Below are positions 55,476-63,371 of a stretch of DNA of 64,000 nt, piece by piece. The translations under genes and the position numbers were made by a program. Origin of the DNA: Micromonospora sp. WMMD882 (GTDB taxonomy: Bacteria > Actinomycetota > Actinomycetes > Mycobacteriales > Micromonosporaceae); assembly GCF_027497255.1 (NCBI RefSeq), contig NZ_CP114903.1, positions 3,038,001 through 3,102,000 of the forward strand, read 5' to 3'. The notes beneath the pieces are model-generated. The model made no database searches, was not told where the DNA came from, and saw only the letters and a list, made by a program, of their open reading frames with translations. Position 1 is the first letter of the stretch. Each line of letters begins with the position of its first letter.

Positions 55476-56180
55476 ATGAGCAACGCGGCCGGAGCGAAGG
55501 CGACCCGCGAGGAAGAGATCGCGTTTCTGGCCGTGGAGCAGGTGCTCGGGGTCGACATCAAGCTCGCGGATGCCGGCGGTGGCGACAAGATGCCCGACGG
55601 CTCTTGGATATACCCTGACGGCCAGGAGCGCCACGGGATCGTCGAGGTCACCTCGCCCCCGGCCGCAAGCCTGATGGTGCGATGGGCGCGCGCGAAAAAG
55701 GCGGGACTGCCCCAGACCGAGAGCGGATCGATCCCCTTGCGCTTGAACGAGCTCGCGCAGGTGTGCGATGAGATGCTCGCGGCGGACTGGGCTCGGGAGA
55801 ACATCCACAAGCTCCTAGCCCAACCGGCCGACGAGCGGCACCTCTTCCTCTTTGGGCGGCGTTACGAGGAAGAGCACTACTTTTTTCGACTGTCCGATCT
55901 TGATGAAGACGGGAAAACCGAACCCGTCAAAGACCTTGTCCTCCCGCAGGGCATCTCGGACGTATGGTTCCGGGGCCGGGCACGGCTGGACCGCGACCAG
56001 CCAGTTAGCACAGTGGAACTCGGGTTGGCGCGGTTTCACGCGGAGTCGGGTTGGCACCGCTACGTGGTCCGGATCGAGGACCGGCACCTGCCGACCCCCA
56101 ATCGGCGTATCACTGATGATCGAGTTCCCGTTGGATGGCGACGTCCCAAAGATCGATCTACGAGGCCGGCCGATGACTGA
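55476..56180 (+). CDS. Hypothetical protein, possibly nuclease-like
   Basis: 234 residues from ATG 55476. EEEIAFLAVEQVLGVDIKLA, then DGQERHGIVEVTSPPAASLM: the acidic residues ahead of a (G)IVEVTS strand recall a PD-(D/E)xK core, though a Lys is not in the usual place. Then ERHLFLFGRRYEEEHYFFRL and VELGLARFHAESGWHRYVV. I cannot name a family. The C-terminal 25 residues are basic. No operon partner. Confidence 0.5.
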   Translation: MSNAAGAKATREEEIAFLAVEQVLGVDIKLADAGGGDKMPDGSWIYPDGQERHGIVEVTSPPAASLMVRWARAKKAGLPQTESGSIPLRLNELAQVCDEMLAADWARENIHKLLAQPADERHLFLFGRRYEEEHYFFRLSDLDEDGKTEPVKDLVLPQGISDVWFRGRARLDRDQPVSTVELGLARFHAESGWHRYVVRIEDRHLPTPNRRITDDRVPVGWRRPKDRSTRPADD

Positions 56181-56389
56181 GGCCGACTGGGTCGGCAATC
56201 ACGTATTGGCTACAGGCCTGCTCGTGCCGCGGATCCTCGTGCCAGATGTCTGATCCGCGAGCGGCCCACCGCTGAACGCCGACCCGTCCTCATCTGCCGC
56301 CGAGCGCGCAGACGTGCTGCAAGTCGTACCCGGTCCGCCTTTGGCTGCCCTCGACGGTGTAGGCATGCCGGGGCTGTGCCGCTGACGAG

Positions 56390-56929
56390 GTGGTGCGCGA
56401 CGATCAACCGGTGCAGCGTTTCGATAGCGTCGGTTGTGACCTGGTGGTGGGCACCGCCGTCCGGGCGACGATCATCAGTCATGAGCGTTGGGGGGTCATG
56501 GCCGAGGTCCTCGGGCATGAAACGGTGGGCGCGTCGGTCGACGCCGGCGTCATTGACAGCCCATCGGGCGGACCTCGCGCCCTGCCCGAGGAGTACCCGC
56601 CAGTCGGCGAGCAGGTCGACGCGGTCGTCCAGGAGATCAGCCGGTACCACCCGCCCGTCTGGATACGCCTCACGATGCGTATCGCGGACCTACAGGAGTT
56701 CAGCTGGCCGTGCGGATGCTGCGGTCAGCTGACGATCCTCAGCCCTGGCGGCGACGGCGTCACCGTCGATGTGCGCAGCAGTGAGGGGCCGGGATGTGCG
56801 TCGTTCGCCGCGCACCGGTCCTGTCTGGCCGGCCGCTTGGCCCCGGACTTCAACGGCGACCGCGCCCGGGTCAACACCGTGGGACGCGACCAACCGATGC
56901 CCTCAGCGATCGGGAACGAATCGTCCTGA
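56390..56929 (+). CDS. S1/OB-like small protein with Cys cluster
   Basis: 179 residues; GTG start. VVGTAVRATIISHERWGVMA, then PPVGEQVDAVVQEISRYHPP and VWIRLTMR resemble an S1-type OB fold. FSWPCGCCGQLTIL followed by PGCASFAAHRSCLA gives a Cys set that could hold zinc. Family not recognised. Its 3' end lies near the dispersed repeat at 57.0 kb and converges with the HTH gene. Confidence 0.5.
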   Translation: MVRDDQPVQRFDSVGCDLVVGTAVRATIISHERWGVMAEVLGHETVGASVDAGVIDSPSGGPRALPEEYPPVGEQVDAVVQEISRYHPPVWIRLTMRIADLQEFSWPCGCCGQLTILSPGGDGVTVDVRSSEGPGCASFAAHRSCLAGRLAPDFNGDRARVNTVGRDQPMPSAIGNESS

Positions 56930-56984
56930 TAGCGGCAGCCACCGCCGGATGACCTCCCACAGACGCGTGAGATCACCTGCACGC

Positions 56985-57110
56985 ACATGCCGCCGTCCGG
57001 GCGCGGCGGGGAAGCCTTGCCGTCTCACGCGGCGTGGCGGTCGTGCCATGCAGCCTTCACCGCTTGTCCGGCGGGCTTACGTATGGTGGTTCGGGATGTC
57101 GAGGATCAGT
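56985..57110 (+). repeat. Dispersed repeat with conserved short reading frame, copy 2
   Basis: Plus strand: CATGCCGCCG, GGCGGGGAAGCCTTGC, 30 variable bases, then CGTGCCATGCAGCCTTCACC and GCTT. It is the partner of 23770-23905. The frame from ATG 57048 reads MQPSPLVRRAYVWWFGMS. It overlaps the 3' end of the minus-strand HTH gene (57077). Confidence 0.7.
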
Positions 57111-57757
57111 AGGAACCGGACTTTAGTGTTGCTGTCGGCGAGCGTGAGCGTTTCGTCCAGGACCGCTTGTGTGGCCATCGTCGGTGGCGGTGTGGACGTG
57201 TGGCAGTGTTCCCAGCCGGAAACCGCCTCGGGCGCTACCCCGAGGTGCTGGGCGAAGTCGTGGACGGTCATCCGGAGGGCCTCGCGTAGCGCGCGGGTCT
57301 CCTGTCCGGTCCACCGGCCGACGACCACCGTCCCGCACCGGCAGTCACCCGTCGCCGCTTGAGTGGCCCGGGTGGCGGTTCGGCCAGAGAGCCGCTGGCG
57401 TTCCTCGTCCCGCGCCTGCGCCTGCTGGGTCTGGAAGTCCCGTACCAGCGCGGCCATCTGGTCGAACGCCGCCAGGAGGGCACCTCGTGCGTCGACCGCC
57501 CGGTCGGCGTCCTGCCAGAACCGGCGCACGCTGGTGTCCCGTCCGATCTCGGCATTGGCGACCGAACTGCGGGAGTAACAGATGTTCGTGGCGAGCTGCG
57601 TCTGCGTGAGCCCCTGCTCGGCGCGCCAGGCGGCCAACCGACGACCGAGGTCCCTGCGCGCCTCGGTCACCTGCTGCTGACTGATCGGCCCTGGAAAGCG
57701 CAGAGCCGACGGATGCCAGCCGTCCACGGCCGGGCGCGTGATCCGCACATTCGTCAT
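57077..57757 (-). CDS. HTH regulator with two XRE-like units
   Basis: 226 residues from ATG 57757, which overlaps the upstream stop (ATGA). The N-terminal HTH is RRLAAWRAEQGLTQTQLATN then YSRSSVANAEIGRD. The C-terminal unit is LREALRMTVHDFAQHLGVAP then EAVSGWEHC. The middle has a CRCG pair. The C-terminal HTH closely resembles the N-terminus of the HTH-TPR regulator at 61458 (LRQALRMSVTAFAEHLGVAR), so the two belong to one regulatory family around the amc locus. Confidence 0.78.
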   Translation of the reverse strand: MTNVRITRPAVDGWHPSALRFPGPISQQQVTEARRDLGRRLAAWRAEQGLTQTQLATNICYSRSSVANAEIGRDTSVRRFWQDADRAVDARGALLAAFDQMAALVRDFQTQQAQARDEERQRLSGRTATRATQAATGDCRCGTVVVGRWTGQETRALREALRMTVHDFAQHLGVAPEAVSGWEHCHTSTPPPTMATQAVLDETLTLADSNTKVRFLLILDIPNHHT

Positions 57758-58389
57758 CGGGCCCACCGATCGGGAAGCCGGTACACCTGGCGAAGGTCGG
57801 CCCCGGTCGACGGCACAACGGGTACCGCCGCGAGGCGGTCCCGGGCGATATCCGACGGTGTGATGAGCACTTCGACGGGCCCCGCGAGGACCACGACAGC
57901 GCCGGTCGTGTCGTCGTGACGGACCAGCGCCGCGACAGTCACGGCGTGGGCGCTCACCGTCACCCGCACCGCCGCCGCTCGGGCCGTGATGACCGGACCG
58001 TCCTCCGTCCCTACCGATACCGGGCGGCCAGCGTCGGCGCCGGGAGCCACTGATGTCCAGCCACCTGGTCCTGGTTCCTCCGGGCTCACTTCAGGGTCTT
58101 GGGCGTGTCCCTTGACGACGAAGAACCCGAGATCGGCGTTGGTCGCTCTGTCCAGAACCTTCCGCAAGGCCGTGCGGTACGGCTCGAACAACCAGCGGTG
58201 CTCCGCGCGTTCGAGCTTGTCGATGTAGCGGGCGTCGATGACGCTGCGGCATCCCGTGTGGGTGTGGGTGTGGACGTTGACCGCGTCGGCCAGTTCCTGC
58301 CACGACTTCGGCCGCCCCGAGCCCGACGGAGACCGCAGCGCCAGCCGAGTTACGCGAAGCAAGCTGTTCGGCCCCGGACGATAGGCCAC
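57754..58389 (-). CDS. Putative DNA-binding protein coupled to the HTH regulator
   Basis: 211 residues. The N-terminal part (GRPKSWQELADAVNVHTHTH, VIDARYIDKLERAEHRWLFE, RTALRKVLDRATNADLGFFV) looks like an XRE-type domain with an inserted His/Thr run. The C-terminal part is beta-rich (VITARAAAVRVTVSAHAVTV, AVVVLAGPVEVLITPSDIA). Function unknown. The stop overlaps the following HTH gene, so the pair is co-translated. Confidence 0.6.
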   Translation of the reverse strand: MAYRPGPNSLLRVTRLALRSPSGSGRPKSWQELADAVNVHTHTHTGCRSVIDARYIDKLERAEHRWLFEPYRTALRKVLDRATNADLGFFVVKGHAQDPEVSPEEPGPGGWTSVAPGADAGRPVSVGTEDGPVITARAAAVRVTVSAHAVTVAALVRHDDTTGAVVVLAGPVEVLITPSDIARDRLAAVPVVPSTGADLRQVYRLPDRWAR

Positions 58390-58456
58390 GACGTCTTTCT
58401 CCTGATGGCTTCGTTGCTCTTGTACCCGACGACTGTCCCGGATGAAGTTCGAGTTG

Positions 58457-59119
58457 TTATCGCTTCCGCACTGTCAGGTTGAGATCCTGAACGGCCAGGT
58501 GGGTGAGGTCGGGTAACTGGTCCTCGTCGAGGGTGACTCCGTGCAGGTTTTCGAGACCGGTCTTCAGGTCGTGCAGCGAGTTGCCCCGAAGGTCAGCACC
58601 CTGGAGATGGCAGGAGTCGAGCTCTAGGCGGACGAGCTGGCAGGACCTGAGGACCGTGTCGGGCAGGCGGCAGGCCGACCAGGTGGCGTCGGTGAGGACG
58701 CAGTCGACGAAGGCCACGGCTCCCGCGGCGGTGACCCGGGTGAGGGTCGCGTAGTCGAAGCGGCATCCCTCGAACAGCACGTCCCTGAGCCGAATGTCGG
58801 TGAGCCTCGTGCCGGTGAACCGGGACCCGCTGACGGCGCAGCGCTCGATATTGACGCCGGACAGGGTGGCACCGGAGAAGTCGGTACGGGTGATCTCGCA
58901 GCCGAAGATGATGCCGGCCTCCCAGTTGCTTTCGCTCACGTCGACACCGATGAGCCGGCTACCACGGACGGTGACGTCGTCCAGGGTGACGCCACGCCAC
59001 GAGGCGTTCTCGATGGCAGCGTCGCTGAGGTCGTCGGTCAGGTCACTCATACTGTCGAGGTCGTCAGGGTCGAGATCCGGGAGCAGGATCCGCAGGTCGC
59101 CGACTGTCGTGGTCCGCAT
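58457..59119 (-). CDS. Pentapeptide-repeat protein of the amc locus
   Basis: 220 residues; start MRTTTVG at ATG 59119 (AGGTGAAG site), matching the paralogue at 18643-19305; an upstream GTG would add four residues. It has an acidic N-terminus and then pentapeptide coils (GVDVSESNWEAG, RTDFSGATLSGVNIERC, GSRFTGTRLTDIRLRDVL). It lies 84 bp downstream of amcA on the same strand. Possible roles are immunity, scaffold or regulator; none is proven. Confidence 0.85.
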   Translation of the reverse strand: MRTTTVGDLRILLPDLDPDDLDSMSDLTDDLSDAAIENASWRGVTLDDVTVRGSRLIGVDVSESNWEAGIIFGCEITRTDFSGATLSGVNIERCAVSGSRFTGTRLTDIRLRDVLFEGCRFDYATLTRVTAAGAVAFVDCVLTDATWSACRLPDTVLRSCQLVRLELDSCHLQGADLRGNSLHDLKTGLENLHGVTLDEDQLPDLTHLAVQDLNLTVRKR

Positions 59120-59203
59120 ATGGTTCTTCACCTGTATCTGTTTAGGGGCGCGGGGCGGGCCGGCCGCCCCGCGCCGCCGGGTGTCAGGTCCGCTGTCAGC
59201 GGG

Positions 59204-59386
59204 TCACTTCTTCTTATTCCAGTTGTCCCAGCCCGGACGGCTGTCGAAGCTACCCCGGTTGTCCCAGGTCGGCCGGTTGTCGAACTTCGCCGCGTCGACC
59301 GACGCTACCGCCCGGGACGATGCGACACCGAGACGGTCAAGGTCATGCGGCGCGGCATTGACGAGCGCGGCAAGGGCGTCAGTCAT
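59204..59386 (-). CDS. amcA: AmcA-type multiple-cyclophane RiPP precursor
   Basis: 60 residues. A leader (MTDALAALVNAAPHDLDRLG) precedes a core with four aromatic-Asp-Asn/Ser motifs spaced exactly six residues apart: FDN 35-37, WDN 41-43, FDS 47-49 and WDN 53-55, then WNKKK. Such Phe/Trp-X-Asn/Ser triplets are the substrates of three-residue cyclophane-forming radical SAM enzymes, which link the aromatic ring to a beta carbon. The ATG overlaps the amcB stop (ATGA) and has a GGAGGACCAGC site. No peptidase or exporter is seen next to it. Confidence 0.85.
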   Translation of the reverse strand: MTDALAALVNAAPHDLDRLGVASSRAVASVDAAKFDNRPTWDNRGSFDSRPGWDNWNKKK

Positions 59387-60519
59387 GCTGGTCCTCCAGT
59401 CGGGGTGAGATGGTCCGCGGTGGCGCGGACCAGGGCCTGTCGGGTGGTACGGCAGAAGCCGGTCTCGCGGACGGTGAAGGCGCCGTGTTCGAAGTAACGG
59501 TTGCCGGCCTGCCCGCCACGGCAGAAGTCATAGAACCCGCACCGGTCGGCGCAGTCGTTGAGCGCGGCGACGAACTCGGCCACATAGCGCAGACCACCGG
59601 CCCGGGCGAGCATCACGGTGATCGGCTCCTCGACCACGTTCCCGGCGACGAAGTCCCCGTACTCGGGGTCGGTGATACCGAGCAGCTCCGGTGACAGGAG
59701 CACGACCCGGCCGTCCCAGGACACCGTGGGAATCGGCTCATGGGGCGCATGGTCGACGCCCCCAGCGCGGGCGGCGGTGAGGTAGTCGGCCAAACGATCC
59801 AGATCACGGACACGCAACCGGCCACCGGCGGTGCGGCGCTGCACGAGCCGCCGCCAGAACCGGTACGCAGACTCCACCGACACCGGTTGCCGGACGGCGC
59901 CTTCCTGCTCCTCGATGTTGAAACCCACGGACTGACATCCCGGCAGGCCGGTGAAGAAGTCCACGAGGTCGTCGGCATGGTCGATGGTCTCCGGAGTGAC
60001 GACACAGATCACCGAGTACTCCAGACCCGCCTGCGCCAGAACCCGGATACCGCGCAACGTGCGCCCGATGGTGGACCTGCCCGCGTGGTCGAGGCGGTTG
60101 CGGTTCAGGGCACCCGGGCCGTCGACACTGACACCGACCGTGAACCCGTAGGCGGCGAACAGGTCACACCACCGCTGGTTGATCAACGTGGCGTTGGTCT
60201 GGACCTCGTGACGCACCCGACCCGCGCGCCGCAGCGACTCGAAAGGGGCGAGCAGGTCCTGGAAGTGGCTGATCGGGGTCGCGGTCGGCTCGCCACCATG
60301 CCAGACGACGCTCACCGGATGGCCACTGCCCTGCCGCTCGATCGAGGTGGCGCAGGCCTGCGCCACCGGCACGGTCATCAGGCGACGCGACCGGCGGTCA
60401 GGCAGGTAGCAGTAGAGGCAGTCGAGGTTGCAGAAGCTCGTCGGCTGCACCACCAACGTGTGGAACACACCGGCGATCGCCGGCCCGTCCACGGCGGTGA
60501 TGACACCGATACCGGTCAT
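59383..60519 (-). CDS. amcB: AmcB-type cyclophane-forming radical SAM/SPASM maturase
   Basis: 378 residues. The radical SAM cluster is SFCNLDCLYCYLPD (Cys30, Cys34, Cys37). VVWHGGEPTA is the GGE SAM-binding motif, and GFTVGVSVDGPGALN follows. The C-terminal SPASM domain has the cysteine set in CADRCGFYDFCRGGQAGN then TGFCRTTRQ for auxiliary 4Fe-4S clusters. It should crosslink the aromatic and Asn/Ser residues of AmcA. The start at ATG 60519 follows GAGGAGAGGGTGTC and overlaps the upstream stop; the frame is open further up but is not family-like. Gene order amcB-amcA with ATGA coupling. Confidence 0.92.
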   Translation of the reverse strand: MTGIGVITAVDGPAIAGVFHTLVVQPTSFCNLDCLYCYLPDRRSRRLMTVPVAQACATSIERQGSGHPVSVVWHGGEPTATPISHFQDLLAPFESLRRAGRVRHEVQTNATLINQRWCDLFAAYGFTVGVSVDGPGALNRNRLDHAGRSTIGRTLRGIRVLAQAGLEYSVICVVTPETIDHADDLVDFFTGLPGCQSVGFNIEEQEGAVRQPVSVESAYRFWRRLVQRRTAGGRLRVRDLDRLADYLTAARAGGVDHAPHEPIPTVSWDGRVVLLSPELLGITDPEYGDFVAGNVVEEPITVMLARAGGLRYVAEFVAALNDCADRCGFYDFCRGGQAGNRYFEHGAFTVRETGFCRTTRQALVRATADHLTPTGGPA

Positions 60520-60872
60520 GACACCCTCTCCTCGGACAGCGGTGGGAATCCGGTCGCGGCCTGCCGCCGGGCACCGGCGCGGCACCTGATCCAGCCCATG
60601 AACCGGTCGAACAACCCCGAACAGCCGCCCGCGTCCGCGCCGTTGAGATGCCGCAGGTCGTCGATGGCCGTATGCAGGCAGGCCGCCAGGTACAGCGACA
60701 ACCCGACCCCGCTGCCCTCGTACTCGACCAGCAGCGTCCCCTTCGCCTGCGCGCACGGCCACGGGTGACCGCAGTTCCGGCACAGCCACCCCGGGCGGGC
60801 CGGCAGATGCTCCCCCTCCACCCGGCAACGCCTGTCAACGCCCTGGCCAGGAACGGGTTGCTCGATGCTCAT
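60516..60872 (-). CDS. Small Cys-rich protein of the amc operon
   Basis: 118 residues; ATG 60872 overlaps the stop of a still smaller upstream frame, and its own stop overlaps amcB. LCRNCGHPWPCAQAKG plus an upstream RRC gives a likely zinc-binding set. The middle is an amphipathic helix (GVGLSLYLAACLHTAIDDLR) and the end GCSGLFDRFMGWIRCRAG. No family named. Coupling implies a part in precursor recognition or regulation. Confidence 0.65.
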   Translation of the reverse strand: MSIEQPVPGQGVDRRCRVEGEHLPARPGWLCRNCGHPWPCAQAKGTLLVEYEGSGVGLSLYLAACLHTAIDDLRHLNGADAGGCSGLFDRFMGWIRCRAGARRQAATGFPPLSEERVS

Positions 60873-61030
60873 CGGCGGAACCCCAGCCGGTTCCGCTGCT
60901 CGAAGAACCGACGCCACACGTGGGTCAACAACGGCGGATCCGCCACGGCCGCCACCGGAGCCGAGGGTTGCGCCCCGGACCGCTGAGCCGCCCGGCTGGT
61001 CGCGACCGAGCGGGAGATGTACACGGTCAC
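60869..61030 (-). CDS. Possible 53-residue peptide at the head of the amc operon
   Basis: GTG 61030 preceded by a GGGGGG run. VTVYISRSVATSRAAQRSGA, then PLLTHVWRRFFEQRNRLGF. The stop overlaps the next ATG. The ATGA chain continues through amcB and amcA, which supports translation. It is too short to classify. Confidence 0.42.
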   Translation of the reverse strand: MTVYISRSVATSRAAQRSGAQPSAPVAAVADPPLLTHVWRRFFEQRNRLGFRR

Positions 61031-61064
61031 GCCCGGCCCCCCACTGTCGCGGGTACCCCGAGAC

Positions 61065-61096
61065 GGTGGGCCCGCGCCCGAAGGCGCGGGCCCACC
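61065..61096. promoter_or_regulatory. Strong hairpin ahead of the amc operon
   Basis: GGTGGGCCCGCGCC (61065-61078) pairs perfectly with GGCGCGGGCCCACC (61083-61096) around CGAA, a stable tetraloop. It is 35 bp upstream of the first amc frame on the minus strand. It could be an attenuator or a terminator isolating the divergent operons. Confidence 0.65.
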
Positions 61097-61457
61097 ACAG
61101 CGGGACGACGGCTGGGAGCAGACCGCCGCCCACCCACCCACGCAGCCCTCTCGGCGGTACGCAGACGGGGAGTCAACCCCGCAGACGACGGAGTGCCCGA
61201 CGACGCCCTCTGCCGGTGCGTCGGGTCGCGTTCCAGCACGTCGCTGATCGGCACATCCATCTGAAGCTCCCTGCGCGAGACTGCCGCTGAATCCGCCGGC
61301 ACGATCGGGAAGAAGCAACGTGCCGGCACATCCAGACTGGCCTGGGAGACGATCGGGCGGAATGTCCTGCCGGTGCACTGGCGGTGCACCTGCTGTCACC
61401 CGCGGTGCCACTACCATCGGCAGGCAGGCGAACAGCCCCTATCGGGGAGGACATGCG
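61097..61457. other. Divergent promoter region
   Basis: 361 bp between the amc hairpin and the HTH-TPR gene. No coding frame with family character. It must hold the promoters for both directions; GC-rich, and no clear -10/-35 could be assigned by eye. Confidence 0.45.
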
Positions 61458-62795
61458 ATGGCTCCGGTAACGACCTGGACCGGCCGGGAGGCGACCGCGC
61501 TGCGCCAGGCGTTGCGGATGAGCGTCACCGCCTTCGCCGAGCACCTCGGCGTAGCGCGACGGACGGTCGCCAAGTGGAGCAGCCAGGGCGACAAGGTCCT
61601 CCCGCGCGCCGACATGCAGGCCGCGCTGGACACCGTGCTGACCCGCGCCACATCCGACGCCCGGGCACGCTTCGAGGCCCTACTGGTGACCGGCACCAAC
61701 GGTGCACCCGGGAGCACCACCCCGGCGCGGACCGGCTCAGACACCGATACTGGAAAGGACAGGCACAGCGGCTCGGGCTCGGATGGTGACGTGCGACGGA
61801 GAGAGCTTCTACGCGCGACCGCAGCGGGCGTTGCCGCCGGCCCAGCTGTCTCGCCGCTGCTCGACGCGCTCGTCTCGCCACGACACCCACCTAAAACGGT
61901 GCTGTCCGTCCAGCAGCTCTCCCGCGCGGTGGCCGCAGTAAAACGCGACTACCAGGCCTGCCGGTACGCACGCGTCCTCGACGACCTCGTCACGCTGCTA
62001 CCAGCCCTCGAACCCGCCAGAGCCAACGCCGAAGAAGAGCAACGCGCACAGGCCGACGTCCTGGCGACCGACCTGTACCACGTCGTCGGAAGTGTTCTAC
62101 TCAAGATGGGCGACCGAGGGATGGCCCTGGTCGCGGCCGAGCGAAGCACCCACGCCGCAACAGCGAGTCAAGACCCGGTGGCTATCGCCGCGAGCGCACG
62201 GATCATGACCCACGCCCTCATGAGCAACGGCCACGACGACCAAGCCGTGACCCTCGCAGGGCATGCCGCCGGCGCCCTCGACCGGGACACCCGCCTCGAC
62301 TCGACCGACGCGGTCGCCGTGTACGGCGCGCTCGTGCTCCGCGGCGCCGTCGCCGCCGCCCGCAAGGACGACCGGGACACCGCACACGCCATGCTCGACG
62401 AGGCCACCCGCGCCGCCGCCCGACTCGGCTACGACGGCAACGACCGGTGGACCGGCTTCGGCGCCACCAACGTCCTGCTGCACCGCGTCAACATCGCCCT
62501 GGCCCTCGGCGACGCGGGAACCGCCATCACGCTCGCCCGCACGGTGCCCCTGGACAAGATCACGCTCGCCGAACGCAGAGCCTCGCTGTACGTCGACGTC
62601 GCCCGCGCCTACACCCAGTGGGGCCGCCACGAACAGGGCCTCAACGCGCTGCGCACCGCCTACGACGTAGCGCCCGAGGAGATCCGCTGCCGCCCGACCG
62701 TCCAGCGCATCGCCGGCGACCTCGCCCTCCTCGCCAAAGGCCAGATCCGCACCGCCGTCATCGACTTCGCCCAGACCGCCGGGATCCCGCTGTGA
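61458..62795 (+). CDS. HTH-TPR transcriptional regulator
   Basis: 445 residues; ATG 61458 with GGGGAGGAC upstream. The N-terminal HTH (TALRQALRMSVTAFAEHLGV then ARRTVAKWSSQGD) is followed by a Thr/Gly/Ser linker (90-120), RRRELLRATAAGVAAGPAVS, and about 280 residues of TPR-like helices (CRYARVLDDLVTLLPALEPA, GMALVAAERSTHAATASQDP, TLARTVPLDKITLAERRASL). This is a common actinomycete regulator design that senses a peptide or small molecule through the TPR part. It is divergent from the amc operon and coupled to the flavoprotein gene by GTGA. Confidence 0.82.
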   Translation: MAPVTTWTGREATALRQALRMSVTAFAEHLGVARRTVAKWSSQGDKVLPRADMQAALDTVLTRATSDARARFEALLVTGTNGAPGSTTPARTGSDTDTGKDRHSGSGSDGDVRRRELLRATAAGVAAGPAVSPLLDALVSPRHPPKTVLSVQQLSRAVAAVKRDYQACRYARVLDDLVTLLPALEPARANAEEEQRAQADVLATDLYHVVGSVLLKMGDRGMALVAAERSTHAATASQDPVAIAASARIMTHALMSNGHDDQAVTLAGHAAGALDRDTRLDSTDAVAVYGALVLRGAVAAARKDDRDTAHAMLDEATRAAARLGYDGNDRWTGFGATNVLLHRVNIALALGDAGTAITLARTVPLDKITLAERRASLYVDVARAYTQWGRHEQGLNALRTAYDVAPEEIRCRPTVQRIAGDLALLAKGQIRTAVIDFAQTAGIPL

Positions 62796-63364
62796 CCAAC
62801 GGCCACCTACAGATCGTCGTCTGCGGCGCCGGCCCCGCCGCCGACGTGACCAAACTGATCAGCACCGCGCTGGACCGGTCCTGGACGGCAGTGGTCACCG
62901 CCACACCCAGCGCTATGGACTTCCTCGACCTACCGGCCATCGAGGAACTGGCCGGCACCCCTGTGCGATCCAGTTACCGGGCCTCCCCTGGCCGCCGGCG
63001 CTCACTTCCCGCCGCCAGCGCTGTGGTCATCGCACCAGCTACCTACAACTCCATCAACAAGATCGCCCTCGGCCTCGCCGACAACTACGCCATGACCTCC
63101 GTCGCCGAACTCATCGGACGACACATACCCGCCGTCGTCGTTCCATTCGTCAACGCCGCACTCGCCACCCGACTCCCCTTCCGCCGCGCGGTAACCAGCC
63201 TCCGCGACGAAGGAGTCCACGTCCTGCTCGGCCCCGAACACAAGTGGGAACCACACCAACCCGGCAGCGGCAACGACCGACAGCGCGCCTTCCCCTGGAC
63301 GACGGCGTTCGAGACAGCCGCCAGACACGCCCACAAAGCGCAGACGCAGGCCCAACACCGATAG
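62792..63364 (+). CDS. HFCD-family flavoprotein
   Basis: 190 residues. LQIVVCGAGPAADVTKLIS is the Rossmann-like start. SAVVIAPATYNSINKIALGL then ADNYAMTSVAELIGRHIPAV is the FMN-binding PA(T)xN...K...G(L/I)(A/C)D(N)L-type core, and VVVPFVNAALATRLPF follows. The family includes CoaC-type phosphopantothenoylcysteine decarboxylase and LanD-type peptide decarboxylases. The usual PxMNxxMW substrate clamp is not seen. Its partner could be the HTH-TPR regulator or the RiPP pathway, but AmcA has no C-terminal Cys. GTG start overlapping the previous stop; converges with the YdcF-like gene. Confidence 0.82.
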   Translation: MTNGHLQIVVCGAGPAADVTKLISTALDRSWTAVVTATPSAMDFLDLPAIEELAGTPVRSSYRASPGRRRSLPAASAVVIAPATYNSINKIALGLADNYAMTSVAELIGRHIPAVVVPFVNAALATRLPFRRAVTSLRDEGVHVLLGPEHKWEPHQPGSGNDRQRAFPWTTAFETAARHAHKAQTQAQHR

Positions 63365-63371
63365 CCCCGAC

